Of a DNA stretch of 35,795 nt, positions 1 to 8,752 are shown in pieces. Position numbers and translations under genes: made by a program. This DNA is from Ignavibacteriales bacterium (GTDB taxonomy: Bacteria; Bacteroidota; Ignavibacteria; Ignavibacteriales; SURF-24): contig QZKB01000132.1 in assembly GCA_003599415.1 (NCBI GenBank), positions 1 through 35,795 on the forward strand, read 5' to 3'. The notes under the pieces were generated by a model. The model was given only the letters and a program-made list of their open reading frames with translations. It was not told the origin of the DNA and did not search any database. Position 1 is the stretch's first letter, and every line of letters starts with the position of its first letter.

Positions 1-504
1 CTCATCTATGATAAAGATTTTAATTTTGTTGGTAACGTACTGGATGCAGATGCTGGATATGCAAGAGTAACAGTAATCTCCGGTGACGGAATGACCTATT
101 ACGATTGCTCATACACAATGCCTGGAATTATGATTTACACCCGCGCATCAGAATTTGATCCTTTTACATTAACGGATAGTTTATATGGATTCAAGACCGA
201 ATCAGCAGTATGGGATCCATTGGAAGCAAACGTATTATGGGCATCATCAGGAAACGTTGGATATTCAGATCCAGGATTGTTTAACGGAACATATCAGTTA
301 ACAGACGGAAACTGGTATAAAATTGATATTGCTACAAAGACATTGAAAGATAGTGTTGAATGGCATTTCTACGGAGACAGAGCACAGAGCGGCGCCGGTG
401 AAAAACAAAGATCAATAGCATTCAGTGCTGATGGAAAAACTTGTTACCTTGGTGCTTTTGGTACTGCAGGTCTTTATCCTTTAATTGAAAAATTCACAAA
501 AGGT
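1..504 (+). repeat. Tandem duplication block, copy 1
   Basis: This block matches 1645-2148 at a constant offset of 1644 bases with scattered substitutions. The similarity falls off abruptly after the shared KFTKG codons, where the two genes continue with different modules. It marks a recent tandem duplication or gene conversion. Confidence 0.9.
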
Positions 505-804
505 TCTACCGGTGTTGAACAGGATAAAACAGAAAAACCTTCTAAGTTTAATTTAGCACAGAATTATCCTAATCCTTTTAACCCAACTACAAAAATTAAT
601 TTTAGTGTAGTTGAAAACGGTTTGGTTACATTAAAAGTTTATAACATGCTTGGTCAGGAAGTTGCTACATTGGTAAATGAAACATTGAATGCAGGTGTTT
701 ACAATGTTGATTTTGATGCTTCCCAGTTAACAAGCGGTACATATTTATATGAAATTACTGCCGGTAATTTCTCCTCATCGAAAAAGATGTTATTAGTTAA
801 GTAG
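1..804 (+). CDS. Secreted beta-propeller-like protein with T9SS sorting domain (5' end outside window)
   Basis: The reading frame is open from base 1, so the gene starts upstream of the window; the first internal ATG at 91 is not its start, because the 30 codons before it match the neighbouring paralogue. Residues 1-168 of the visible part match residues 178-345 of the next gene with only about 7 substitutions. The repeating Asp/Gly/Trp-rich strands suggest a beta-propeller-type repeat domain. From about residue 180 a linker leads into a C-terminal T9SS type A sorting domain (YPNPFNPTTKINF, ending KKMLLVK), which sends proteins across the outer membrane. This copy goes straight from propeller to sorting domain and lacks the three beta-sandwich modules of its neighbour. 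Enzymatic function is not recognisable; a role in surface adhesion or glycan binding is a guess. Confidence 0.85.
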   Translation, partial: LIYDKDFNFVGNVLDADAGYARVTVISGDGMTYYDCSYTMPGIMIYTRASEFDPFTLTDSLYGFKTESAVWDPLEANVLWASSGNVGYSDPGLFNGTYQLTDGNWYKIDIATKTLKDSVEWHFYGDRAQSGAGEKQRSIAFSADGKTCYLGAFGTAGLYPLIEKFTKGSTGVEQDKTEKPSKFNLAQNYPNPFNPTTKINFSVVENGLVTLKVYNMLGQEVATLVNETLNAGVYNVDFDASQLTSGTYLYEITAGNFSSSKKMLLVK

Positions 805-824
805 TACCTGATTCTGATTCTTTA

Positions 825-857
825 AAAGCCGATCTTGATTTTGGTCGGCTTTATATT
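825..857 (+). terminator. Rho-independent terminator of the first propeller gene
   Basis: A 10-bp stem pairs AAAGCCGATC (825-834) with GGTCGGCTTT (843-852), with one G-T pair and an 8-base loop, followed by a T-rich tract. It starts 20 bases after the stop codon. Its stem is nearly the same as the terminator of the next gene. Confidence 0.8.
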
Positions 858-1113
858 TTACTCCAAATCCTGTAAGGTTTAATTAATTTTAATTTTTGTA
901 TTGTTAAGGGCATTAATTTTTAATAGATTTTGCAAGTTAGAATTTTTGACTACCCTTTTTAGTCAGGCAAATTACATCAATTTATGTTGGGGCTGTTGAT
1001 CGTAATATGTGTCTGGAGGGCGAAATATTTGACTAAAATTACTTTGCAAATTTTAAAAAAAGTTATATTTTAACAGACAGAAATCTCTAATTAACTATAT
1101 AGGAGGAGTTCTT
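858..1113 (+). promoter_or_regulatory. Promoter region of the 1114 gene
   Basis: The gene-free stretch between the two paralogues (805-1113) holds the terminator and then AT-rich DNA. A TTTG at 1043-1046 lies 18 bases before TATATTTT at 1065-1072, about 40 bases before the ATG, a layout like Bacteroidota -33/-7 promoters. The same TATATTTT word precedes the genes at 4732 and 12869. An unusually strong Shine-Dalgarno AGGAGG lies just before the ATG at 1114. The promoter call rests on motif and spacing only. Confidence 0.35.
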
Positions 1114-3570
1114 ATGATCAAACGTATTCTATCTCTCTTTGCTTTGGTAGTTCTGTTCACTACACTTAGCCAGGCTCAATGGTCTTATGTGGGTGGATTT
1201 CCAAGTGAAGATGTTAAAGGTAACAACCATGCTCTTGCCGTAGATCCAGATGGTAAGGTATGGGTTTCTGATTACTACAATGTTGATAGTGTTCTTAAAG
1301 CTGACGGAACATGGGGCAAATGCCGTAACATCCGCGTATATAATGCAGATGGTACGCCAGCTTCATTCTCACCAATTAAAGTAATATCAGGCGCTGGTTT
1401 CCAGGATACCTTATGGAATTCAACAAAAGGTATGAATGTTGACGAGAATGGAAATATTATTTTTACTACCGGTTGGTGGACTAAATTTGTTAAAGGTCCT
1501 TGGATTTACAGACTTAATTACAAAACCGGCGAATGTATGGGTGGTGTTGATATGTTTTCAACATTAAATACTTCACCAACTACACCAGCTATTGATGATA
1601 TGGGAAATATTTACTGCCGTTCAGTATTACCTGGCGAACCAACACTTATCTATGATAAAGATTTTAATTTTGTTGGTAACGTACTGGATGCAGATCCTGG
1701 ATATGCAAGAGTAACAGTAATATCCGGCGACGGATTGACTTATTATGATTGCTCATACACAATGCCTGGAATTATGATTTATACCCGCGCATCAGAATTT
1801 GATCCTTTTGTACTTACAGATAGTTTATATGGATTCAAGACTGAATCAGCAGTATGGGATCCATTACAGGATAACGTATTGTGGGCATCATCAGGAAACA
1901 TCGGTTATTCAGATCCTGGACTATTTAACGGAACATATCAGTTAACAGACGGAAACTGGTATAAAATTGATATTGCTACAAAGACATTGAAAGATAGTGT
2001 TGAATGGCATTTCTACGGCGACAGAGCACAGAGTGGCGCCGGTGAAAAACAAAGATCAATAGCATTTAGTGCTGATGGAAATACTTGTTACCTTGGTGCT
2101 TTTGGTACAGCAGGTCTTTATCCGTTAATTGAAAAATTCACTAAGGGCGTTTCACCTACAATTCCTGTTACATTCCAGGTTAACTTAAGTGTTCAGGAAG
2201 GTCTTGGTAACTTTACTCCCGGAACAGATGTATGCGTTGTTCGTGGTAGTTTCCAGACTGCTGCAGGTGATGCAAGCGATTGGTCAGGCACAATGTTTAC
2301 AACAACAGATCCTGATAACGATAAAGTTTATACCGTTACAGCAAATTTACCGACTGCAAATGCTGGAACAGCATATGAATATAAATTCGTTATCATCAAA
2401 GGTGGAACAGATAACTGGGAAAGTGTTTCTAACAGAACATTCACATTAACTGCTCCTTCACAAACACTAGATGTTGCATTCTTTAATGATGTTGCAGTTA
2501 TTGGTAAAGAAATTTCTGTTACATTCTCATGTAACATGGAATTTGAAATTGTCTCCGGACGTTTTAATCCTTCTACAGATGTTATGACAGTAAGAGGAAG
2601 CTTTAACGGATGGAGCGGCGATGATGTTATGGCTGCTAATCCAACCAATCCTAATTACTATGAATTAACAAAGAACTACACTGTTGCCGAAGGTGAAACA
2701 TGGAATTATAAATATGCTTATAACCTTGGCGCTGGTGGAACAGACTGGGAAGGCGATCCTAATAAAACCTATACATTCACGGCAGATGATCTTGCTGCAA
2801 ACAGTGCATTCATTGAAAGAACATATAATAATCTTGATTTAAATACAGTAATAAATCAACCTTGCGTTGTTAAATTCCAGGTAAATGTTGATAATGCAGT
2901 TTCTTCAGTTACTGGTCAGCCTTTCGCAGCAATTGAAAGTGTTGTAATATGCGGCGCTGTTCAGCCATTGAAATGGCCTGGCGGCGGATGGCCAGATACT
3001 GACGTTGATAAAGTTATCTTCTTAAAAGACGACGGTACAAACGGCGATAAAGTTGCCGGTGATAAGATCTGGACAGCAGATGTTACTTTCAAACAGTACA
3101 CCGGTTTAAGAATTCAGTATAAATACGGCGCTAACTGGGGCTTGCCTTCAAATACAGGCGCAAATGATAATGAATCATCAGTTGGTACCGATCACTTTAT
3201 AAATTTAGTACCTTCTTCATCAGCTGTGGAAGTATTAAATCAGTGGAGTGTAATGGGCGATACCGAAATTACAAATACCGGTGTTGAAAGATTGCCTATT
3301 AATCCAACCAAGTATGAATTGACTCAGAATTTCCCTAATCCTTTCAACCCAACTACTTCTATTAGATTTAGTGTTCTTGAAACAGGATTAGTTACTTTGA
3401 AGATTTACAATACACTCGGACAGGAAATTGCTACTTTGGTTAATGAAACCAAAGCTCCTGGCGTTTACAATGTTGATTTCGATGCATCGAACTTGACAAG
3501 CGGTACTTATATTTATAAAGTTACTGCAGGTAAATTTACTTCTTCAAAGAAGATGATGTTGGTTAAGTAA
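1114..3570 (+). CDS. Secreted multi-domain protein: beta-propeller, three beta-sandwich modules, T9SS sorting domain
   Basis: The 818-residue protein starts at an ATG with a strong AGGAGG site. Residues 1-21 are a signal peptide (basic start, hydrophobic LFALVVLFTTL, cleavage after SQA). Residues about 22-345 form a propeller-like repeat domain shared with the truncated gene upstream. Three modules follow, starting near residues 352, 469 and 586; each opens with a V-x-F-x-V/C-N strand, and they contain VRGSF, W-S-G and Y-K-Y/F patterns like the starch-binding/CBM20-CBM48 type of immunoglobulin-like fold. A linker leads to a T9SS sorting domain (FPNPFNP near 740, ending KKMMLVK). No catalytic motif is recognised. 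The modules suggest binding of surface or extracellular glycans; that is inference. The gene stands alone between two terminators. Confidence 0.9.
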   Translation: MIKRILSLFALVVLFTTLSQAQWSYVGGFPSEDVKGNNHALAVDPDGKVWVSDYYNVDSVLKADGTWGKCRNIRVYNADGTPASFSPIKVISGAGFQDTLWNSTKGMNVDENGNIIFTTGWWTKFVKGPWIYRLNYKTGECMGGVDMFSTLNTSPTTPAIDDMGNIYCRSVLPGEPTLIYDKDFNFVGNVLDADPGYARVTVISGDGLTYYDCSYTMPGIMIYTRASEFDPFVLTDSLYGFKTESAVWDPLQDNVLWASSGNIGYSDPGLFNGTYQLTDGNWYKIDIATKTLKDSVEWHFYGDRAQSGAGEKQRSIAFSADGNTCYLGAFGTAGLYPLIEKFTKGVSPTIPVTFQVNLSVQEGLGNFTPGTDVCVVRGSFQTAAGDASDWSGTMFTTTDPDNDKVYTVTANLPTANAGTAYEYKFVIIKGGTDNWESVSNRTFTLTAPSQTLDVAFFNDVAVIGKEISVTFSCNMEFEIVSGRFNPSTDVMTVRGSFNGWSGDDVMAANPTNPNYYELTKNYTVAEGETWNYKYAYNLGAGGTDWEGDPNKTYTFTADDLAANSAFIERTYNNLDLNTVINQPCVVKFQVNVDNAVSSVTGQPFAAIESVVICGAVQPLKWPGGGWPDTDVDKVIFLKDDGTNGDKVAGDKIWTADVTFKQYTGLRIQYKYGANWGLPSNTGANDNESSVGTDHFINLVPSSSAVEVLNQWSVMGDTEITNTGVERLPINPTKYELTQNFPNPFNPTTSIRFSVLETGLVTLKIYNTLGQEIATLVNETKAPGVYNVDFDASNLTSGTYIYKVTAGKFTSSKKMMLVK
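1645..2148 (+). repeat. Tandem duplication block, copy 2
   Basis: Counterpart of bases 1-504, inside the 818-residue gene, coding residues 178-345. The upstream gene may share more of its 5' part, but that lies outside the window. Confidence 0.9.
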
Positions 3571-3590
3571 TATCAGCATTTCAGTTTTAC

Positions 3591-3623
3591 AAAAGCCGAT
3601 CTGAAATATGATCGGCTTTTTTT
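3591..3623 (+). terminator. Rho-independent terminator of the 1114 gene
   Basis: A perfect 10-bp stem pairs AAAAGCCGAT (3591-3600) with ATCGGCTTTT (3611-3620), with a 10-base loop and a run of Ts continuing to 3623. It begins 21 bases after the stop codon. Confidence 0.9.
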
Positions 3624-3638
3624 GTTTAAAGGAATCCT

Positions 3639-3794
3639 ATGGCAAGAAATTTAAACAACAGGCAAAATAAATCTTCAATTCTTAAGAAAAGAATTCCGGT
3701 TCCTCAAAAGCCGCCCAAGGTTGAAGATGATAAGAAGAAGTACGATAGAAATAAAATTAAACGGGAACGCGGGGATATAAAGGATAATGATTAG
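3639..3794 (+). CDS. Small lysine/arginine-rich protein, 51 residues
   Basis: An ATG at 3639 follows AAAGGA at about the right distance, and an open frame of 51 codons ends at TAG 3792-3794. The stop overlaps the first 8 bases of the glycosyltransferase gene at 3787, so the two are probably translationally coupled. The product begins MARNLNNRQNKSS, has a proline patch (VPQKPPK) and a charged tail rich in Lys, Arg and Asp; it has no membrane segment. It starts right after the terminator of the preceding gene, so it would be first in its transcript. I do not recognise a family. It could be a real basic small protein or a leader ORF for the glycosyltransferase. Confidence 0.5.
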   Translation: MARNLNNRQNKSSILKKRIPVPQKPPKVEDDKKKYDRNKIKRERGDIKDND

Positions 3795-4596
3795 CGCTTC
3801 ACTTATAATTTCTGTTTACAATAAATCAGATTACCTGAAACTTGTTTTAGCGGGATTAGAACGCCAGACATTCCGTAATTTCGAAATAATTATTGCAGAT
3901 GATGGTTCAGACTCAGCTTTTACTTCCGAAGTTGAAATGTTAAGCCGTAAATCAGAATATCCTTTAATTCATCTTTGGCAGGAAGATGATGGATTCAGAA
4001 AAAACAAAATACTTAACAGGGCAATCATCGCATCCAACTCAGATTACCTGATTTTTATTGATGGAGATTGTGTTCCCCATAAAGAATTTATAAAAGAACA
4101 TTTTGAAAACAAAAACGAAAAAGTTTGTCTTACAGGAAGAAGAGTAAATCTTTCAGAGAAGACTACTGGTATGCTTACACCGGAAAATATTAAAAATGGA
4201 TTCCTTGAGAATGAAAAATTTAAATTATTTGCGGATGGGTTATTCGGTAACTCAACTGATGTTGAAAAAGGATTCTACTTTAAAAATAATTTTCTTAGAA
4301 CTTACTTTAATAAAAAGAAACGCGGTCTACTTGGTTGTAACTTCTCAATTTATAAAAAGGAATTGCTTTCCATTAATGGTTTTGATGAGCGCTATGTTTA
4401 TCCTTCAATTGGTGAAGACAGCGATATACAATTCAGGTTAGAATTAAACAACGTTAATATTCTTTCATTGAACAATATTGCGGTTCAGTACCATCTTTAT
4501 CATAAAATCCAGCCAAGGAATGAAGCTAACCTGAAAATATTTGAGCGGGTCAAGGCTTCAAAACTTTCCTTTACACCATTCGGTATTCAATCCTGA
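3787..4596 (+). CDS. Family 2 glycosyltransferase
   Basis: A 269-residue GT-A enzyme that transfers a sugar from a nucleotide donor. Residues 4-12 carry the opening SLIISVYNK strand and residues 38-42 the DDGSD nucleotide-binding turn. The metal-binding DxD is D92-G-D94 (IFIDGDCV). The C-terminal part has LGCNFSIYKKEL and GED at 209-211, the acceptor-site motif of the galactosyltransferase/chondroitin-polymerase-like subgroup (Glyco_transf_7C). No transmembrane segment is seen, so it acts in the cytoplasm or at the inner membrane face, probably on a surface polysaccharide or lipopolysaccharide. It overlaps the small ORF upstream by 8 bases. The sugar and acceptor cannot be read from sequence. 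Confidence 0.9.
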   Translation: MISASLIISVYNKSDYLKLVLAGLERQTFRNFEIIIADDGSDSAFTSEVEMLSRKSEYPLIHLWQEDDGFRKNKILNRAIIASNSDYLIFIDGDCVPHKEFIKEHFENKNEKVCLTGRRVNLSEKTTGMLTPENIKNGFLENEKFKLFADGLFGNSTDVEKGFYFKNNFLRTYFNKKKRGLLGCNFSIYKKELLSINGFDERYVYPSIGEDSDIQFRLELNNVNILSLNNIAVQYHLYHKIQPRNEANLKIFERVKASKLSFTPFGIQS

Positions 4597-4731
4597 ACAA
4601 ATCATAATCTTGTGATCCCGCTCCTGATCTAAAGAAAATCTTAAGATAACTTAAATAATTATTGTAATATTCATATTAATGCCTTATATTTTTAGTGAAA
4701 TAAAATTTAATCTTTATAAATTAAGGTCGCC

Positions 4732-5178
4732 ATGTTAGATGAAATTGATGTTAAGATTTTAAAAATCCTTCAGAGAAACGGGAGGACGAAAAGAAATGAA
4801 CTTGCAGAACAAGTCGGGCTTTCAATCCCTTCCGTTAGTGAACGGCTCCATAAGCTTGAAGAGAAAAAAATTATAGAAGGATATTACACAAAGCTTAACA
4901 GGAAAACCGTTGGATATGATATTATGGCTTTTGTGCTGGTTTATCTTGAGTCATCAAAACATTTTAAAGATTTTATTCACCACGTAGAAAAGCATCCGCA
5001 GATACTTGAATGTCATTCAATCCTTGGACAGGGTTCTCATATTCTGAAAACTGTTGCCAAGGATTCCGAAGCGCTTGAAAAATTACTTGCGCAGGTACAA
5101 TCCTGGCCGGGTGTTACAAGAACAATAACAAGTTTTATCTTATCAACGATAAAAGAAACAACAGTTTTAGAAGTGTAA
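4732..5178 (+). CDS. Lrp/AsnC family transcriptional regulator
   Basis: A 148-residue protein of normal family length. Residues 1-60 are the AsnC-type winged helix-turn-helix (LDEIDVKILKILQRNGR, then VGLSIPSVSERLHKLEEKKII). Residues about 65-145 are the RAM ligand-binding and oligomerisation domain; the usual G-x-Y-D turn reads GQGSHILK here, so the effector may differ from the classical amino acids. It lies 25 bases before glnA on the same strand and very likely forms a two-gene operon with it, so it probably senses nitrogen or amino-acid status and controls glnA and itself. A TATATTTTTA box at 4685-4694 could be its promoter. Confidence 0.93.
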   Translation: MLDEIDVKILKILQRNGRTKRNELAEQVGLSIPSVSERLHKLEEKKIIEGYYTKLNRKTVGYDIMAFVLVYLESSKHFKDFIHHVEKHPQILECHSILGQGSHILKTVAKDSEALEKLLAQVQSWPGVTRTITSFILSTIKETTVLEV

Positions 5179-5203
5179 TTAAAAATAAACAATAAGGAGA
5201 AAT

Positions 5204-6637
5204 ATGGCTAAGTCTAATGCAAAAACACCCGTGGCAGCGGTTTTGGATTTTGTAAAATCCAATAAAGTAAAGTTTGTTGATTTTAAGTTCATGGATTTTC
5301 CGGGCCAGTGGCAACATTTTACTGTTCCGGTAACTCAGTTTGATGCTGATTCTTTTGTTAACGGATATGGATTTGACGGCTCATCTATACGTGGATGGAA
5401 AGCTATAAACGAAAGCGATATGTTGATAATTCCAGATCCTGATACGTTATTCCTTGATCCGTTTATTATAGAGCCGACAATTAGTTTAGTATGCGATGTT
5501 TACGAACCGGCAACCAAAGAAAAATATTCACGTTGCCCAAGAAATATAGCACAAAAAGCTGCCGCATATCTTAAATCAACCGGTATTGCGGATACTGCTT
5601 ACTTTGGTCCTGAGGCAGAGTTTTTTGTTTTTGATGATGTGAGATTTGATTCGCAGCCGAACTCAAGCTTTTATTTTGTTGATTCAATTGAAGGCAAATG
5701 GAACAGCGGCCGCGAAGAAAATCCCAACCTTGGATATAAACCAAGATATAAAGAAGGTTATTTCCCGGTTCCGCCGACGGATGCATTGATGGATTTGCGT
5801 AATGAAATGGTTGTTAATCTTATGAATGCAGGAATTGATGTTGAAGCACAACATCACGAAGTTGCAAGCGGCGGACAATGCGAAATAGACTTAAGATTTC
5901 AGCCGTTGGTAAAAGCTGCAGATCAATTGCTTCTCTTTAAATATATTGTTAAGAATACAGCAAAGAAAAATGACAAGACAGTAACTTATATGCCTAAACC
6001 AATTGTAGGTGATAACGGCAGTGGTATGCACGTACATACAAGCTTCTGGAAAAACGGTAAGCCTCTTTTTGCCGGAACAGGCTATGCAGGCTTAAGTGAA
6101 ATGGCTTTGTATTTTATAGGCGGTTTGTTAAAGCATGCTCCTTCTTTATTGGCATTTACAAATCCAACAACAAATTCATACAAACGCCTTGTGCCGGGTT
6201 TTGAAGCTCCTGTTAACCTTGCTTATTCACAAAGAAACAGAAGCGCTTCCATAAGAATACCGATGTATTCGTCAAGCCCAAAAGCAAAGAGAGTTGAATT
6301 CAGATGCCCCGATCCTTCAAGCAATCCTTATCTTGCTTTCTCTGCAATTCTTATGGCTGGCTTGGATGGTATTATGAACAGGATTGATCCGGGTGATCCT
6401 CTTGATAAAGATATTTATGATATGGAACCTGAAGAACTAAAACATGTTCCTTCAACACCAGGCAGTTTAGATGATGCATTAAAAGCTTTGGCGGAAGATC
6501 ATGAGTACTTAACCAAGGGTGATGTTTTTACTGAAGATGTTATTAATACATGGATTAAATATAAAATTGATAAAGAAGTGAAGCCGATGGCACTGCAGCC
6601 GCATCCGTTCGAGTTTGCTCTTTATTATGATGTATAA
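5204..6637 (+). CDS. glnA: Glutamine synthetase type I
   Basis: Forms glutamine from glutamate, ammonia and ATP; a cytoplasmic dodecamer in this family. The 477-residue length is typical of GSI. GFDGSS lies at 56-61, [10 protein letters not shown] near 131, the metal- and ATP-site motif [10 protein letters not shown] near 274, [17 protein letters not shown] near 322, and [17 protein letters not shown] further on. Tyr405 in IYDMEPEE matches the adenylylated Tyr397 of the E. coli enzyme, so this is a GSI-beta-like form with a potential adenylylation site; whether the genome encodes an adenylyltransferase is not visible. A good AAGGAG site precedes the ATG. It follows the Lrp/AsnC gene by 25 bases and ends at a clear terminator. 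Confidence 0.97.
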   Translation: MAKSNAKTPVAAVLDFVKSNKVKFVDFKFMDFPGQWQHFTVPVTQFDADSFVNGYGFDGSSIRGWKAINESDMLIIPDPDTLFLDPFIIEPTISLVCDVYEPATKEKYSRCPRNIAQKAAAYLKSTGIADTAYFGPEAEFFVFDDVRFDSQPNSSFYFVDSIEGKWNSGREENPNLGYKPRYKEGYFPVPPTDALMDLRNEMVVNLMNAGIDVEAQHHEVASGGQCEIDLRFQPLVKAADQLLLFKYIVKNTAKKNDKTVTYMPKPIVGDNGSGMHVHTSFWKNGKPLFAGTGYAGLSEMALYFIGGLLKHAPSLLAFTNPTTNSYKRLVPGFEAPVNLAYSQRNRSASIRIPMYSSSPKAKRVEFRCPDPSSNPYLAFSAILMAGLDGIMNRIDPGDPLDKDIYDMEPEELKHVPSTPGSLDDALKALAEDHEYLTKGDVFTEDVINTWIKYKIDKEVKPMALQPHPFEFALYYDV

Positions 6638-6660
6638 TTGATTTTGCTACTCCTCCTTCC

Positions 6661-6698
6661 AACTCCGTGTAATGATCTTACACGGGGTTTCCTTTTTT
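6661..6698 (+). terminator. Terminator of the lrp-glnA operon
   Basis: A 12-bp stem (6661-6672 with 6678-6689, one T-G pair, loop TGATC) is followed by TTCCTTTTTT. It just touches the 3' end of the convergent methyltransferase gene. Confidence 0.88.
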
Positions 6699-8127
6699 AA
6701 TAGAAGGATACTTCGTTCATCCGTTTGGATTTGGGGAATTGACTCTTTAATCCGTTTTCAACCGCTGCTGCAACACCGAGAATCATATTTTTATATTTAA
6801 CAACCTTGTGGATTTTTTTATCAACAGAAGTCTTTATTGTTCCGCCGGCAAGATATGTTTTTAAATCTTTTATGTCGGTTATTTCAAAAATGTTTTCTTT
6901 AATTGAGTCCTTTAGTATTTGAGTCGCAAATGAATGAAGGAAAACATTTCCGTACTTATCGAATGTACCGAACTTAGTGCCGACACGGTTGTACATTAAT
7001 AACCTTTCATCATTCCAGCCGGCGTTAATAAAATTAATATCTGTTCCTTTAATAATGAATTTAAAATTTACCCAGGCGGAGTTTTCAATCCCGTAATTAT
7101 CTGAAATATTTTGGAGATGATTCTTAATTTGTTTGTTTGTCGAATCAACAATCAAAGCGTTGTTTGGTTTTACGTTTTCCGGTTTTGATGGTTCTATCTC
7201 ATCATTCTTTTTTAATTTAATAATAAAGAAGCCATCCGAATCAATCTGCCATGGAAGAATCCTTCTTCCTTTAATAATATCTTCATCAAGTCTTTCTTCT
7301 TTGTAAGATTGTAATGCGTTAATACTTTCAACAGGTAAATCAATATCAAGTATTTCAACCGGGTACTTCTTAACAATATGATTAATAATTAATTCATTTT
7401 CTTCAGGTGTTAAAGTACATGTAGAATAAACAATCTCTCCGCCAACTTTAACCATTTTAATTGCAGAACTGATCAACATAAGCTGTAGCCTGGATAACAA
7501 ATCAACTCTTTCTTCAGACCACCAATTACTAACCTCACCTTTTTTATGTACAACACCAAGAGCGCTGCAGGGAGCATCAACTAAAATCTTATCAAAGTAA
7601 TTATTGTAAAAACGACTTAGCCACTCTCCCCGTGTCTGAGTTACCCCGGCATTTATCAATCCGGTTTTGTCAATGTTATGTACAAGCATTTTCAGCCGGT
7701 CAGCTCCGGGCTCATTGGCAATTAAGACTCCTTTGTTATTCATCATCTCACCAAGCTGAGTAGTCTTTGAACCGGGCGCCGCACATAAATCTAACACAAT
7801 CTCATTTTCATTCGGAGATAGAATAAGCGGTGGAATCATTGAAGAGAGACTTTGTATGTAATAAGCTCCCATTATGAACTCAATGGTTTTGCCGATTATC
7901 TCATTACCTGTAATAACTTTATAAGTGTCTTGTAATTTTGGTACACCAACCAGTTCAACACCGTAAGCTTTAAGTTGATTCAGCAAATCATTTTTATCAT
8001 TCCAGAATGGACTTAATCTTAAATATGAAGAGGCTGGTTTAGCTGTAAAAGCAGTATACTCTTTGGCAAAATCATTTCCGTAAACTGAATTGATATAATC
8101 TGTAATAGTAGAACTTAATTCAGGCAT
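6697..8127 (-). CDS. RsmB/RsmF-type rRNA cytosine-C5 methyltransferase
   Basis: Methylates a cytosine in RNA, most likely 16S rRNA, using S-adenosylmethionine. The 476-residue protein has the NOL1/NOP2/Sun core: SAM-binding LDLCAAPGSKTTQLGE at 112-127, DAPCSALG at 184-191 with Cys187, and YSTCTL at 234-239 with Cys237, the cysteine pair used for catalysis and product release. A C-terminal part of about 170 residues matches the placement of the PUA-like RNA-binding region in RsmF/YebU. It starts 7 bases after the small unknown gene on the same strand, forming an operon. RsmF is the closest subgroup by architecture, but the exact target base cannot be told from sequence. Confidence 0.92.
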   Translation of the reverse strand: MPELSSTITDYINSVYGNDFAKEYTAFTAKPASSYLRLSPFWNDKNDLLNQLKAYGVELVGVPKLQDTYKVITGNEIIGKTIEFIMGAYYIQSLSSMIPPLILSPNENEIVLDLCAAPGSKTTQLGEMMNNKGVLIANEPGADRLKMLVHNIDKTGLINAGVTQTRGEWLSRFYNNYFDKILVDAPCSALGVVHKKGEVSNWWSEERVDLLSRLQLMLISSAIKMVKVGGEIVYSTCTLTPEENELIINHIVKKYPVEILDIDLPVESINALQSYKEERLDEDIIKGRRILPWQIDSDGFFIIKLKKNDEIEPSKPENVKPNNALIVDSTNKQIKNHLQNISDNYGIENSAWVNFKFIIKGTDINFINAGWNDERLLMYNRVGTKFGTFDKYGNVFLHSFATQILKDSIKENIFEITDIKDLKTYLAGGTIKTSVDKKIHKVVKYKNMILGVAAAVENGLKSQFPKSKRMNEVSFY

Positions 8128-8134
8128 TTTAAAC

Positions 8135-8563
8135 TTAATATCTTCTAAGATTAAGTGAATTGAAAATCTGGTTTGTAATTTTATTTGCGTGCTTGGATTC
8201 CGGCAAACTGTTTTTTATATCGGATTCAATTTTCTTAAGCAATGTATCAAGATATTTTTCATAAGACTTTACTGCTTCAAGCAATTTACTTTTCTCGTTG
8301 GGAATTTTTATAAGTCCCGTAACATAATGGCTTGTGTAGATTAAATATTTTGCGACGTAAAAATCTTCGGTAAGTAAAACAGAATTTCCTTTTAAATCAA
8401 CCACTTCGTATTTGCCAAACAATTCTTCTCCTAAAACCAGTTTAGAATCCGGAATCTGGAATTCATTCCATTCAAATTGAATCTCAAGAAAATCTTTAGG
8501 AAACAGTTTTATTTCTTTTTTTAGTCTGGTTGTTTCATTAAAAATGAATTCATTCTCTGTCAT
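8135..8563 (-). CDS. Conserved-looking hypothetical protein, 142 residues
   Basis: I do not recognise this family. The protein is cytoplasmic by appearance: no signal peptide or membrane segment. Residues 1-85 look like mixed alpha/beta with alternating hydrophobics (YEVVDLKGNSVLLTEDFYVAKYLIY); residues 90-142 are helical and charged (LLEAVKSYEKYLDTLLKKIESDI). It lies 7 bases upstream of the RNA methyltransferase in the same direction, so the two are almost certainly cotranscribed, and it may share an RNA or ribosome role; that is guilt by association. Its promoter would lie in the divergent spacer before galE (8564-8752). Confidence 0.8.
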   Translation of the reverse strand: MTENEFIFNETTRLKKEIKLFPKDFLEIQFEWNEFQIPDSKLVLGEELFGKYEVVDLKGNSVLLTEDFYVAKYLIYTSHYVTGLIKIPNEKSKLLEAVKSYEKYLDTLLKKIESDIKNSLPESKHANKITNQIFNSLNLRRY

Positions 8564-8742
8564 CTGATCCTCATTACCTAAGCAAATTTACAAATATGTA
8601 GATATTGTCTGAAAGTGCAATCAAATATTTGTGCGGTCAGTTATTTGTTCGTTTTGAAATCTTTGTTATATAAAATATGTAATCTGTTTTGCAAAATACA
8701 TTACATTAGTTTAAATTAAAATATGAATCATTAAAAAAAATC

Positions 8743-8748
8743 AGGAGG
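8743..8748 (+). promoter_or_regulatory. Shine-Dalgarno site fixing a TTG start for galE
   Basis: AGGAGG lies four bases before TTG at 8753. No ATG fits the conserved N-terminal RVLVTGGAGYIG strand, so this site decides the start codon. Confidence 0.85.
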
Positions 8749-8752
8749 AAAT

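Noticed and set aside
2328-2648. 106-codon antisense frame in the propeller gene
   Set aside because: It lies wholly inside a strongly supported gene and is a shadow of its codon pattern.
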